This document shows, one piece after another, positions 25,099 through 32,359 of a stretch of 64,000 nucleotides of DNA. Position 1 is the stretch's first letter; every line of letters starts with the position of its first letter. The position numbers and the translations under genes are program-made. The stretch lies in NCBI RefSeq assembly GCF_934561735.1, contig NZ_CAKTGT010000006.1, positions 58,348 to 122,347 on the forward strand, written 5' to 3'. A model generated the notes under the pieces. That model was given only the letters and a program-made list of their open reading frames with translations, made no database searches and was not told where the DNA came from. The stretch comes from an uncultured Eubacterium sp. GTDB lineage: Bacteria; Bacillota; Clostridia; Oscillospirales; Acutalibacteraceae.

Positions 25099-26178
25099 TC
25101 AAAACATAACTTCCCATTTACCGTAGCGTTTTCCGCTTTCTCGGCGGATATAGTTTTTATCTTGCAGGGATTTCATAATTCGCTTTATGGTTGCAATGGA
25201 TTTTCCGGTAGCTTTTACAAGCTCTTGCTGTTTTACTGTCGGGTTCTTTGCCACTAATTCTAAAACTGCAAGTTCTTCTAAAGTACAGTCCAAAGTATCA
25301 AATTGATACTTTGGAATTTTTGGGTTGATACTTCGGGAATCGTTCTCTGCATAATCAATGTGCATATATCTGTTTTTCAGCTCGTAATGCGTATCTAACA
25401 AAAGATTTGAAAAGAACGTTTCCAAAAACTTAGTCGTGGAATGGACGCCTTTTTGCAGGTTATTATAATTAGCACGAACCAAAGCATTACGAAAGTACCA
25501 AGAATTTTTCTCGAATGCGTCGTTGTTTACGCTAAAGCCGAATGTTTTCATATATTTTATCATAAATACGGCAGTTGCACGGGTGTTTCCCTCGCTGAAT
25601 GGGTGAATTTGCCATATATCCGAAGCAAATTTAGCCAAATGCTTTACAGCTTCATCTACGGACAAGCCCTCATAAGAGAACTGTTTTTCGGTTGCAAAGT
25701 CGTAATCTAAGGTTTCCCTAATACTGTTCCAATCCGCATAGGTAACAGTATCGCCGTTTAGTACCCACTCTTTTTTTGTGATGTTGTACTGCCTGACTTG
25801 TCCTGCGTGACTGAACACACCCTCGAACAATCTGCGATGAATCGAAAGCCACTCGGCAGGAGAGAACTGAAACGCTTTTTCTCCCAACAATTTCGCAATT
25901 CTTGCCGAAACAATGTCCGCCTCTTTGGTTTCATTTTCCGTTTCGGTGCGTACAGAACGCTGCTCATAGTAACTGTGAATACGCTTTTGAGCCTCGTCGA
26001 TTGTGATTTTACCCTCGATATGCTCTTTGGCGGTGTCTAACAAATAATCAGAAGTATTCAGCCCATCAACAGCCTGCAAACCGATGGCAGTTTGCCATGC
26101 TTCGCTTTTTTCGGCTTTGTCGGGTTCGCCTTGCTTTATATATTCTTCAAGTTCAAATTGCCAATTCTTGTCCGGCAT
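25099..26178 (-). CDS. Fic-family protein with N-terminal VbhA-like domain and C-terminal winged helix
   Basis: The 359-residue protein has the Fic core HPFSEGNTRA near 190, matching HPFx(D/E)GNxR, so it probably transfers AMP or a related group to a protein target. N-terminal to it, residues about 28-70 resemble the VbhA antitoxin: AIGLQAVDGLN lines up with the VbhA inhibitory segment, followed by HIEGKITIDEAQKRI. The usual inhibitory serine and glutamate appear as leucine and aspartate, so autoinhibition may be weak or altered. After about 285 comes a winged-helix domain (TVKQQELVKATGKSIATIKR), suggesting DNA binding and autoregulation. GAGGTG lies upstream of 26178. It ends a cassette running from 28011. 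Confidence 0.88.
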   Translation of the reverse strand: MPDKNWQFELEEYIKQGEPDKAEKSEAWQTAIGLQAVDGLNTSDYLLDTAKEHIEGKITIDEAQKRIHSYYEQRSVRTETENETKEADIVSARIAKLLGEKAFQFSPAEWLSIHRRLFEGVFSHAGQVRQYNITKKEWVLNGDTVTYADWNSIRETLDYDFATEKQFSYEGLSVDEAVKHLAKFASDIWQIHPFSEGNTRATAVFMIKYMKTFGFSVNNDAFEKNSWYFRNALVRANYNNLQKGVHSTTKFLETFFSNLLLDTHYELKNRYMHIDYAENDSRSINPKIPKYQFDTLDCTLEELAVLELVAKNPTVKQQELVKATGKSIATIKRIMKSLQDKNYIRRESGKRYGKWEVMF

Positions 26179-26213
26179 ATTTGCACCTCGTTTCTTGTTT
26201 CGTAATTAATGTT

Positions 26214-26648
26214 TTAGTCATCACTCGTCAAATACCAACCATTACTGCTGTGAACAGGATATTCATACTCTTTCCCGTCCCATTTGATTTTTTCTATGGC
26301 ATTATCAAAGCACTTCAAAAGATTCCAACATTCATTTCTATATTCTGAATCAAGTTTTGGATTAAGGAAATCTTTATGAACTATTTCTCTTCCTTTTTCA
26401 AGTTCCTCAAGGCTTGCTTTTTCAAACCATTTGGAACTGTATAGAGTACCTTTTTCAATTTGTTCTTTTAATGACTTCCATAAATCTGTAAGGGCGTCCT
26501 TATTTTTTATTCCTGCAATAGTTAATATTACAGTTGTGATACTAACCCCTGTAAAAAGCAACTGTGATTTGTGTTCTTTTACCCAAACTATAATCTTATT
26601 TTTTTCGGGAGTTTCTTCTGTATGTTGTTTGATATTTTCTTCAGCCAT
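26214..26648 (-). CDS. Small membrane-anchored protein of unknown function between two fic genes
   Basis: The 144-residue protein has a charged N terminus, one membrane segment at about 29-48 (SQLLFTGVSITTVILTIAG) and a soluble helical C-terminal part rich in Glu and Lys. I recognise no family. I use the ATG at 26648, about ten bases after AAGGA, instead of a TTG at 26654. It lies between two Fic genes 35-52 bp away and is likely cotranscribed; it could be a partner or target of one of them. Confidence 0.6.
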   Translation of the reverse strand: MAEENIKQHTEETPEKNKIIVWVKEHKSQLLFTGVSITTVILTIAGIKNKDALTDLWKSLKEQIEKGTLYSSKWFEKASLEELEKGREIVHKDFLNPKLDSEYRNECWNLLKCFDNAIEKIKWDGKEYEYPVHSSNGWYLTSDD

Positions 26649-26699
26649 GTTCAAACATTCCTTTTATCTTTGATAATTGTGTCATATTACACTATCGAA

Positions 26700-27305
26700 T
26701 TATAATTCTTCAGCCTTAAAGGTTGTATAACCCTCATAATAGTAGCTGTGGTCGATACCTTTCATATAAACTTCTCTGCTGTTTATTTCGTCGGTAAGCG
26801 CACCTTTTAGCAACATTTTAATCTCTACATCTTTAATCGGACTGCGTTCCATTGCGAGTAGATAATCTTCTTTATCCACCTTGCTCCAGTCAACAACTTT
26901 GCCGATTTCGTTTTTCAAAATATGGTCAAGCCAAATGCGAGTGCTTCGACCGTTTCCTTCACGGAATGGGTGAGCAATGTTCATCTCAACATATTTTTCT
27001 ACTATCTCATCAAAATTCGACTGCGGCATTTTGTCGATATTTTCAAGTGCCGCTTGCAAATACATAAGCGGTGCAAAGCGAAAATTACCTTTTGCCATAT
27101 TCACCGTGCGGATTTCTCCGGCAAAGTCATAAATATCCTCAAAAAGGTACTTGTGGATTGCCTGCAATGTTACAAACTTACCTGCTGGAAGAGTATCGAG
27201 TAAGCCTGTTTCAAAAAGTTCAACAGCCTTTTTCTTGCTGATGCGTTCCTCTTCACGGGCAAGGTCGGCAGAACTTGTTAAACCTAATTTATTTTCAAGT
27301 GCCAT
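26700..27305 (-). CDS. Fic-family AMP transferase, class III
   Basis: The 201-residue protein is a single Fic domain with the full active motif HPFREGNGRS near 112-121. The C terminus contains HSYYYEG (S187, E191), matching the (S/T)xxxE(G/N) inhibitory helix that defines class III Fic proteins such as the Neisseria one; these self-inhibit as tetramers and modify gyrase and topoisomerase IV in some species. The ATG at 27305 follows GGAGG. It differs strongly from the neighbouring Fic at 25099, so the pair is not a recent duplication. Confidence 0.9.
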   Translation of the reverse strand: MALENKLGLTSSADLAREEERISKKKAVELFETGLLDTLPAGKFVTLQAIHKYLFEDIYDFAGEIRTVNMAKGNFRFAPLMYLQAALENIDKMPQSNFDEIVEKYVEMNIAHPFREGNGRSTRIWLDHILKNEIGKVVDWSKVDKEDYLLAMERSPIKDVEIKMLLKGALTDEINSREVYMKGIDHSYYYEGYTTFKAEEL

Positions 27306-27321
27306 ATTTACACCTCCAAAA

Positions 27322-27807
27322 TCAATTAATAAAGTATTTAAGTACTAAGTACAGTAGAACAATAACCACGATAATTGAAAACACAATCCATCTTACGACC
27401 TTTTTTGATTTATGTTTCGACCAGTTAGGTTGTTCAGAATATGTATATTGCAGTTGAGCCGGTTCGTGATTTTGTGCGGATTTTGCAACAGGATGTGGTT
27501 TTGTTGCTTGAAAATACATTGCAAGCGGATCAGTTTGATTTATTATTCTTTCATAAAAATCAACAAGCCATTCATCGTCTCCGGCTTCGCACATACTTTC
27601 TTCGTAGCAATCGGGTTCGTGTACTATTTGATTCCTAATCCAGCGATAGTGCTTTAGTCGTTTTAAATCATTTTCCCATCCTCTGACAAGAAAAGAACCC
27701 CGAGGATTGTTTAGCATTTCCTCTATATAGGCGGATACTCCATATTAAGTTTCAAACATTTCTCCGCATATTTTATCAAGATGCTTGTAAGATTCAATAA
27801 AACTCAT
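27322..27807 (-). pseudogene. HEPN-motif protein with C-terminal membrane anchor, broken by one stop codon
   Basis: From an ATG at 27807 with a good GGAGG the frame reads MSFIESYKHLDKICGEMFET, then a TAA at 27747-27745, then continues in the same frame as YGVSAYIEEMLNNPRGSFLV and 120 more residues. One base change (for example from GAA or CAA) explains the stop. The full product would be about 160 residues. RNQIVH matches the R-x4-H motif of HEPN ribonucleases, and the last 25 residues form a membrane anchor. A shorter product could start from the internal ATG at 27717, which has a weak GAGGAA ahead. It lies between an HTH gene and a Fic gene. Confidence 0.7.
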
Positions 27808-27822
27808 ATATGCCTCCGAAAA

Positions 27823-28011
27823 TCACTTATCCGCTGCAATACCGGATTTCATCCAAGCGTCAATTTCGCTGACTTTGAATTTCCAAAGACGTCCAATTTT
27901 TGCTGCGGGCATATTTCTTCTTTCTATCCAATCAAGTACGGTATCACGGCTGACGCCAAGATATTCGCATATTTCTTTCATAGAGTACCAGCGCTCGATG
28001 TTAGAATCCAT
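27823..28011 (-). CDS. Excisionase-type helix-turn-helix protein
   Basis: This 62-residue protein is an AlpA/excisionase-like HTH_17 domain: WYSMKEICEYLGVSRDTVLD, then WIERRNMPAAKIGRLWKF, the wing typical of the family. Such proteins are excisionases or regulators of mobile elements. It is the first gene of the fic cassette and has a promoter at 28054-28082. It lies 15 bp upstream of the HEPN-type gene, so it may control the cassette. Confidence 0.85.
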   Translation of the reverse strand: MDSNIERWYSMKEICEYLGVSRDTVLDWIERRNMPAAKIGRLWKFKVSEIDAWMKSGIAADK

Positions 28012-28053
28012 TAGATTTTCCTCGCTTTCAGATAGTTACAATTATATAAATTT

Positions 28054-28082
28054 AGTATATCACACAGAACGCTTAAAAGCAA
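28054..28082 (-). promoter_or_regulatory. Promoter of the fic/HEPN cassette
   Basis: Minus-strand TTGCTT (28082-28077) and TATACT (28059-28054) have a 17-bp spacer. The leader to 28011 is about 35 bases. Confidence 0.65.
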
Positions 28083-28151
28083 TGATTATTGCGGATTTAT
28101 AAGGGAAAAGCAAGAAAAGATCAAAATAAAATGAACTGCTTGCATAAACAT

Positions 28152-28187
28152 AAAAGAGTTGAGAAATTGTATTTCTCAACTCTTTTT
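28152..28187 (-). terminator. Terminator between the MBL/VOC pair and the fic cassette
   Basis: AAAAGAGTTGAGAAAT and ATTTCTCAACTCTTTTT are perfectly complementary around a three-base centre. It lies just past the stop of the minus-strand VOC gene and has T-runs on both strands. Confidence 0.9.
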
Positions 28188-28204
28188 ATTATAGCGTAAC
28201 TTAA

Positions 28205-28561
28205 TCACGGCAAGATTTCGAGCCAATAGCCGTCCGGGTCCTCGATGAAATAGATACCCATTTCATGGTTTTCAAAACAGATACAGCCCATTTCTTCGTG
28301 CTTTTTATGTGCCAAATCAAAATCATCCGCCTTAAATGCCAAATGGAATTCACATTCGCCCAAATCGTACGGCTGCGGATGTTCTTTAAGCCAAGTAAGT
28401 TCAAGCTCAAAATCGCTTGAATCATTGTTCAAATAAACGATAATAAAATCGTCGGTGGTTTTTCGTCTGACCTCGTGCAAATCAAGCGCATCGCCATAAA
28501 ACTTAATCGACCTATCCAAATCGGAAACATTATAGTTTTCGTGAATCATTCTAAAGCTCAT
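28205..28561 (-). CDS. VOC-superfamily (glyoxalase I-like) protein
   Basis: The 118-residue protein matches lactoylglutathione-lyase-type VOC proteins: MIHENYNVSDLDRSIKFYGD at the start, FELELTW in the middle, EFHLAFKADD and a terminal FIEDPDGYWLEILP. The metal ligands would be H7, the glutamate of FELEL, the histidine of EFHLAF and the final glutamate. It could be a glyoxalase I or another VOC enzyme. Its ATG overlaps the stop of the metallo-hydrolase gene in an ATGA, so the two are translated together. Confidence 0.88.
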   Translation of the reverse strand: MSFRMIHENYNVSDLDRSIKFYGDALDLHEVRRKTTDDFIIVYLNNDSSDFELELTWLKEHPQPYDLGECEFHLAFKADDFDLAHKKHEEMGCICFENHEMGIYFIEDPDGYWLEILP

Positions 28562-29244
28562 ATTTCTTCTCCTTTTGCGGATTCTGTATTTTTTATTCGT
28601 GATTTATACTGCGGATATTCGGTGATAAACCTATCAATCACGCTCGGCTCGTTCCAATAATGCATAGGAAAAACGGCGTTGCAATCGACATGTTTCAAAA
28701 AATAAAGCATACCGTCGGCATAATGCTCCTCCTGCCGTGGGTCAAGGGGAACGAATGTTGCATCAAAATGAGCGCCCTTGATTTTGTCAATCTCGGCATG
28801 GTACATAGAGGTCATATGGCGGTTGTCGACTTCCGTCTCACCCTCCCAATGCCAATCGTTCAAATCACCTGCGTGATAAATCATGCCCTCGCTTGTTTTG
28901 ACGATAAAAGCAACACCGCTGTCGGTTGAAAGAAGCGTACTAACCTGTGTGCCGTTGTCAAGAGTGTAGGTTTGATCGTGATAAGCCGTCGTAATTTTCA
29001 CACCGGCAGGATACTTCTTTTTGCTGATATCTTTCGCCAAAACTGCCTGATAACTCATACCCATATCATCAAGAATTTCAAAGATTTTCGGATTGAAATG
29101 GTCTTGGTGAAAGTGACTGCAAAAGACGACAACTCCCTTACTTTTGTCAAGCCTCGGCATCTCGCCTTTGTAGTAATCAAAAACATAGTAGCAGTTCTCG
29201 GTTTCAACCAAAAATCCGCTGTGGTTAATGTATGTTATTTTCAT
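28558..29244 (-). CDS. MBL-fold metallo-hydrolase
   Basis: The 228-residue protein has the beta-lactamase-fold metal motif HFHQDH near residue 44 and later histidines and aspartate (MIYHAGDLNDWHWEG, FPMHYW). It resembles the UlaG/YycJ-like branch, whose members are often of unknown substrate. I start at the ATG at 29244, with AGAGGTGG three bases ahead. Coupled with the VOC gene it may detoxify a reactive aldehyde in the glyoxalase manner, but its sequence is not close to glyoxalase II, so this is only context. Confidence 0.85.
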   Translation of the reverse strand: MKITYINHSGFLVETENCYYVFDYYKGEMPRLDKSKGVVVFCSHFHQDHFNPKIFEILDDMGMSYQAVLAKDISKKKYPAGVKITTAYHDQTYTLDNGTQVSTLLSTDSGVAFIVKTSEGMIYHAGDLNDWHWEGETEVDNRHMTSMYHAEIDKIKGAHFDATFVPLDPRQEEHYADGMLYFLKHVDCNAVFPMHYWNEPSVIDRFITEYPQYKSRIKNTESAKGEEI

Positions 29245-29280
29245 AATCCACCTCTGCAAATTAGGGATTTTGAGCAACCG

Positions 29281-29445
29281 TTAAATTTCTTCAATTTCCA
29301 AGCTTTTCAAATATTCATAAGTTCCATTGTAATACTCCGGCAGACGTGTGCTGTCCTCCCAAAAGCCGGTAGAGGTTTTATTGCCATTACCAAACGGCAC
29401 GCAAATCACCATACCCGACCTTGCACGAGTTAGTAAAACTCTTAA
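29281..29445 (-). pseudogene. C-terminal remnant of a DUF2075-type ATPase
   Basis: On the minus strand an open frame without a start reads RVLLTRARSGMVICVPFGNG, then PEYYNGTYEYLKSLEIEEI and TAA at 29283-29281. This is the characteristic end of DUF2075 (schlafen-3-like) ATPases: a helicase motif VI-like arginine segment and the YYDGTYEYL tail. The rest of the gene is missing; upstream the frame closes at a TAG near 29470. It is debris of an older defence or DNA-metabolism gene. Confidence 0.65.
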
Positions 29446-29541
29446 TATAATTATTATATCATAATTCTATTTTACAAACAACATCGCAATTGACATACGA
29501 GTAAATTTTAGTACTAAGTCAAATAAAAACATAATTGCACA

Positions 29542-30042
29542 TCAACTGATATTTTTCGTACAATTCTTCAATATCATTTTAACCGTATCATCTGCAGACA
29601 TATCTTTTGAAATAATTTTTTCATTATCAAATCCCAGCAAATCTTTTTCATTCCACCAACGCTTCATATCCTGTTCGGTATAACTCACATTGCTTTTAGT
29701 TTGAAACCTTTTAACAGTTTCATCAAACGGTATGTCATAGTAATATGTATAAATGTTATTAAAATTTTTTTGAATCAAATTAAACAACGATTTGTACCAA
29801 ACAGAATTCAATATGCCTTCAAGAATAATTATACTATTATGTTTCTTGCCAAATAAGATTAAATCCTTTAGCAAATCAACAGCTATACTATTTTCGCCAT
29901 CTTTTGTGTGCAATATATCTCTCCTGATAACATCTTGAGAAAGCAACATACATTCTGTGCCCAACTCATCACACAATTTATTTGCAACGGTTGTTTTGCC
30001 GCTACCTGAATTACCTCTGATTATTATGATTGTATCTGACAT
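29542..30042 (-). CDS. P-loop kinase-like protein
   Basis: The 166-residue protein has Walker A RGNSGSGKTT at residues 9-18, a VIRRDIL lid-type segment and IIILEGIL as Walker B. It belongs to the small P-loop kinases that include zeta-toxin-like and chloramphenicol-phosphotransferase-like enzymes; the substrate is not evident. GAGGTTAA precedes the ATG at 30042. It is a single gene between a DUF2075 remnant and a long non-coding stretch. Confidence 0.75.
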   Translation of the reverse strand: MSDTIIIIRGNSGSGKTTVANKLCDELGTECMLLSQDVIRRDILHTKDGENSIAVDLLKDLILFGKKHNSIIILEGILNSVWYKSLFNLIQKNFNNIYTYYYDIPFDETVKRFQTKSNVSYTEQDMKRWWNEKDLLGFDNEKIISKDMSADDTVKMILKNCTKNIS

Positions 30043-30487
30043 ATTTAACCTCAGCTCTGAAAATTTGAATCTAAATTCATCGTATCATACGGGTATTTTT
30101 ATGTCAATATATTAGCCAAAATGATATAAATTTACGCCGAACGCAAAATTTTTATAAAAAATAATTTTATCAACAAAAATCGACAAATTTTTCAATAAAA
30201 CAAGTGTATAATTAAAACACTTAAAGCTTCATATTTGCGGCAACACAATCGGCTGTTTATATAAGAAATAAAAAATACACAATAATATTGTGGGGTAATG
30301 AACATTCTCAGTAAACTCCCATTACCTCAAAATGAATGCTTTTTGTATATCAAAAGTCCGGCGAAAAATCGTCGGGCTATTTTTTTGCCATTTAAACGCC
30401 ATTATTTTGATATAATAGGAAATGTATTTGAAATATTTTATGATATAATACAAATAAACTTGCAAGTAAAATGAAAGGAGGGTTACT
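30043..30487. other. AT-rich intergenic region sharing blocks with the left island edge
   Basis: No gene is seen. Two blocks match the left flank of the island: a 25-bp identity at 30100-30124 with 9865-9889, and 30329-30378 with 9883-9932. In the left flank the two blocks are fused at a shared CCAAAATGA/CAAAATGA, so about 205 bp present here are missing there. The region also has a GGTAATG/CATTACC stem (30294-30325) and a terminator at 30355-30386. Confidence 0.6.
30355..30386 (+). terminator. Terminator, near copy of the one at 9909
   Basis: AGTCCGGCG and CGTCGGGCT pair around AAAAAT, followed by ATTTTTTT. There is no plus-strand gene directly upstream, which fits its being a duplicated piece. 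Confidence 0.7.
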
Positions 30488-31726
30488 GTGAATTCTCGAA
30501 ATATAATTCAAAATGTACTCGATTACATTGACGAAAATATAAAATCTGAAATAAGTAATGATGATTTATGCAGCATTGCAGGATATTCATATATTCATTT
30601 AGCTCGCTTGTTTAAGCAGTATTTGGGTATTTCACCGAATGAATATATACTCAAAAGAAGATTATTGTTTGCTGTTTATGAAATGAACGGCGATTTATCA
30701 AAAACTGATATTGCTTTTGAATTTGGATTTGATACTTATGCCGGTTTTTACAAAGCTTTTATGCGAGAATTAAGTTGCTCTCCGTCAAAATTTACAAAAT
30801 CTTATGTGGGTGGTAAACCGTATAAAATTAACATTTTGCAAGAGGAAAATATTATGGTTTCAAAAACTAAAATACAAAAAATATTGCCAAATTGGAATTT
30901 GCAAAACAGCGTGGTTAAACCAATTATAAACGAAAACACAGGTAAACAAAGTGACAATTCATACTATATAGGCGATGGCTATGTAATGAAATATTCAACA
31001 AATTTTGCTGTGATTAAAAAGAGCACTTTGTTTTCAGAAGTTCTTAAATTAAATAACGGTGATGATTATTTACAATACGGAGAATTGTATTTTATCGTTA
31101 CAAAACGAATTTATGGAAATCAACTAAAATGTGTTGATATTTTTAATGATACTTCAATTGCTTTAACCATCGGTGAAAATATTGCCAAGCTACATAATAA
31201 ATTAAAATTTTTCGATATTGACAATTTTGAACAGGCTAATATTTATGATGATTGTATCAATAATCTTAATAAGGTCCAAAAGGTTGCAAACTTATCAAAT
31301 AAGCTTTGTGAAAAATACAAAAATGAATTTGGAAAACTAATCAATAAATTGCCTACTCAGCTTATACACAGAGATATTAACCCTTCAAATATGATTTTTG
31401 ACGAAAAAGAATTTAAAGGTTTTGTTGACTTTGACTTAACGGAGGTTAATGTTCGGATTTTTGATATTTGCTATTGTGCAACCGCTATTTTATCCGAGTG
31501 CTTTAATAATCAAATTAATTTTAAGTTATGGCAAAAAATACTCAACAATCTAATTAAGGGATATAATAGAATTGATAAATTGAGTGAACATGAAATCGAG
31601 GCTATTCCTTATGTTATCTACTCTATCGAAATTATTTGTATTGCTTATTTCAGCAAATATGATAAGTTCGAAGAATTAACTGAAAGAAATATAAGTATGC
31701 TGAAATGGTTGATTGAAAATATGTAA
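30488..31726 (+). CDS. AraC-type DNA-binding domain fused to aminoglycoside-phosphotransferase-like kinase
   Basis: The 412-residue protein begins with an AraC/XylS DNA-binding domain (about 1-105: YSYIHLARLFKQYLGISPNE and IAFEFGFDTYAGFYKAFMRE). After a linker comes an APH/choline-kinase-type domain with the catalytic loop LIHRDINPSNMIFD near 294 and the metal-binding VDFDLTEV near 315. Such kinases act on antibiotics, choline, homoserine or nucleosides. An AraC-kinase fusion is unusual: the kinase part may sense a small molecule or the protein may control its own resistance. The GTG start at 30488 follows AAAGGAGGG. Confidence 0.85.
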   Translation: MNSRNIIQNVLDYIDENIKSEISNDDLCSIAGYSYIHLARLFKQYLGISPNEYILKRRLLFAVYEMNGDLSKTDIAFEFGFDTYAGFYKAFMRELSCSPSKFTKSYVGGKPYKINILQEENIMVSKTKIQKILPNWNLQNSVVKPIINENTGKQSDNSYYIGDGYVMKYSTNFAVIKKSTLFSEVLKLNNGDDYLQYGELYFIVTKRIYGNQLKCVDIFNDTSIALTIGENIAKLHNKLKFFDIDNFEQANIYDDCINNLNKVQKVANLSNKLCEKYKNEFGKLINKLPTQLIHRDINPSNMIFDEKEFKGFVDFDLTEVNVRIFDICYCATAILSECFNNQINFKLWQKILNNLIKGYNRIDKLSEHEIEAIPYVIYSIEIICIAYFSKYDKFEELTERNISMLKWLIENM

Positions 31727-31807
31727 AGGACCAAAAACTTCCTGATTTTGAATTGAAATATAGCACTAAAATATTAGATTTTAACAATTAAATAATCAAC
31801 AATAAAT

Positions 31808-32098
31808 AATTGTAAAAATTTTTCAGTTGTAAAATCGAATACGATACACAAAATAAACTTGCAAGGTGAAAGTGATGTTTTGCAAGGGCGAAAGCGTTTT
31901 TGTACAACAACACGCCTTTGCAAATATCGATAAGCGAGGTGTATCAACAATGGCAAAGAATACAGTTCCTGAAGCTAAGGACGCTCTCAACCGCTTCAAG
32001 ATGGAAGCTGCCAACGAGGTTGGTGTAAATCTTAAGCAGGGCTACAACGGCGACCTTACTTCTAAGCAAGCCGGTTCTGTCGGCGGTCAGATGGTCAA
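31808..32098. repeat. Right 291-bp direct repeat bounding the accessory island
   Basis: Identical to 9952-10242. It contains the upstream region and first 49 codons of the intact SASP gene. Recombination between the two would remove 21.9 kb and leave one intact SASP gene. Confidence 0.93.
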
Positions 32099-32135
32099 GA
32101 AAATGATCAAGGCTTACGAAGAATCAATGAGATAA
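31950..32135 (+). CDS. Alpha/beta-type small acid-soluble spore protein
   Basis: The 61-residue protein coats and protects spore DNA. It shows the two family blocks: FKMEAANEVGVNL, containing the germination-protease cleavage region, and GYNGDLTSKQAGSVGGQMVK with the C-terminal MIKAYEESMR. I start at the ATG at 31950, eight bases after GAGGTG; the frame is open further upstream to a GTG at 31866, which also has an AAGGTG site, but the MAKN start is normal for the family. With spo0A it supports a sporulating host. A terminator follows. Confidence 0.93.
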   Translation: MAKNTVPEAKDALNRFKMEAANEVGVNLKQGYNGDLTSKQAGSVGGQMVKKMIKAYEESMR

Positions 32136-32150
32136 TTGTTGATGAAGAAA

Positions 32151-32187
32151 AAGGCTATGAATCAAAACGGTTCATAGCCTTTTGTTT
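32151..32187 (+). terminator. Terminator of the SASP gene
   Basis: AAGGCTATGAA and TTCATAGCCTT form a perfect 11-bp stem with a nine-base loop and a following TTGTTTT. Confidence 0.88.
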
Positions 32188-32283
32188 TATCTCTTCAGCA
32201 AAGACTCAACCCCCGGTTCAACCGGGGGAAATAAAAAGCTTTAGTAAAAATAAAACCGCCGAGCTTAAAGCAAGGCGAATGTA

Positions 32284-32354
32284 TTGGCGAAAAAATAACC
32301 TCCTAGTATAATAGAAACGGTTTGGCAGCCGCGTTACTAAAATACAGGAGGTTA
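32284..32354 (+). promoter_or_regulatory. IS200 transposase promoter and ribosome-binding-site hairpin
   Basis: TTGGCG (32284-32289) and TATAAT (32307-32312) are 17 bp apart. TAACCTCCT (32296-32304) is perfectly complementary to AGGAGGTTA (32346-32354), which contains the transposase ribosome binding site. A transcript started here would lack the left arm and be translated, while read-through from outside would contain it and be silenced. Confidence 0.75.
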
Positions 32355-32359
32355 AAAAC

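Noticed and set aside
30160..30200. Spo0A-box-like AATCGACAAA upstream of the AraC-kinase gene
   Set aside because: Only one site, with a mismatch to the core, in very AT-rich DNA; chance is likely.
31866..31949. N-terminal extension of the SASP gene
   Set aside because: A GTG with AAGGTG precedes it, but SASPs begin near MAKN and the internal ATG has a good ribosome binding site. It is kept as an alternative only.
32151..32187. Stem-loop read as left end of the IS element
   Set aside because: It has a normal terminator shape for the SASP gene; the IS left end is better marked by the hairpin at 32210-32228.
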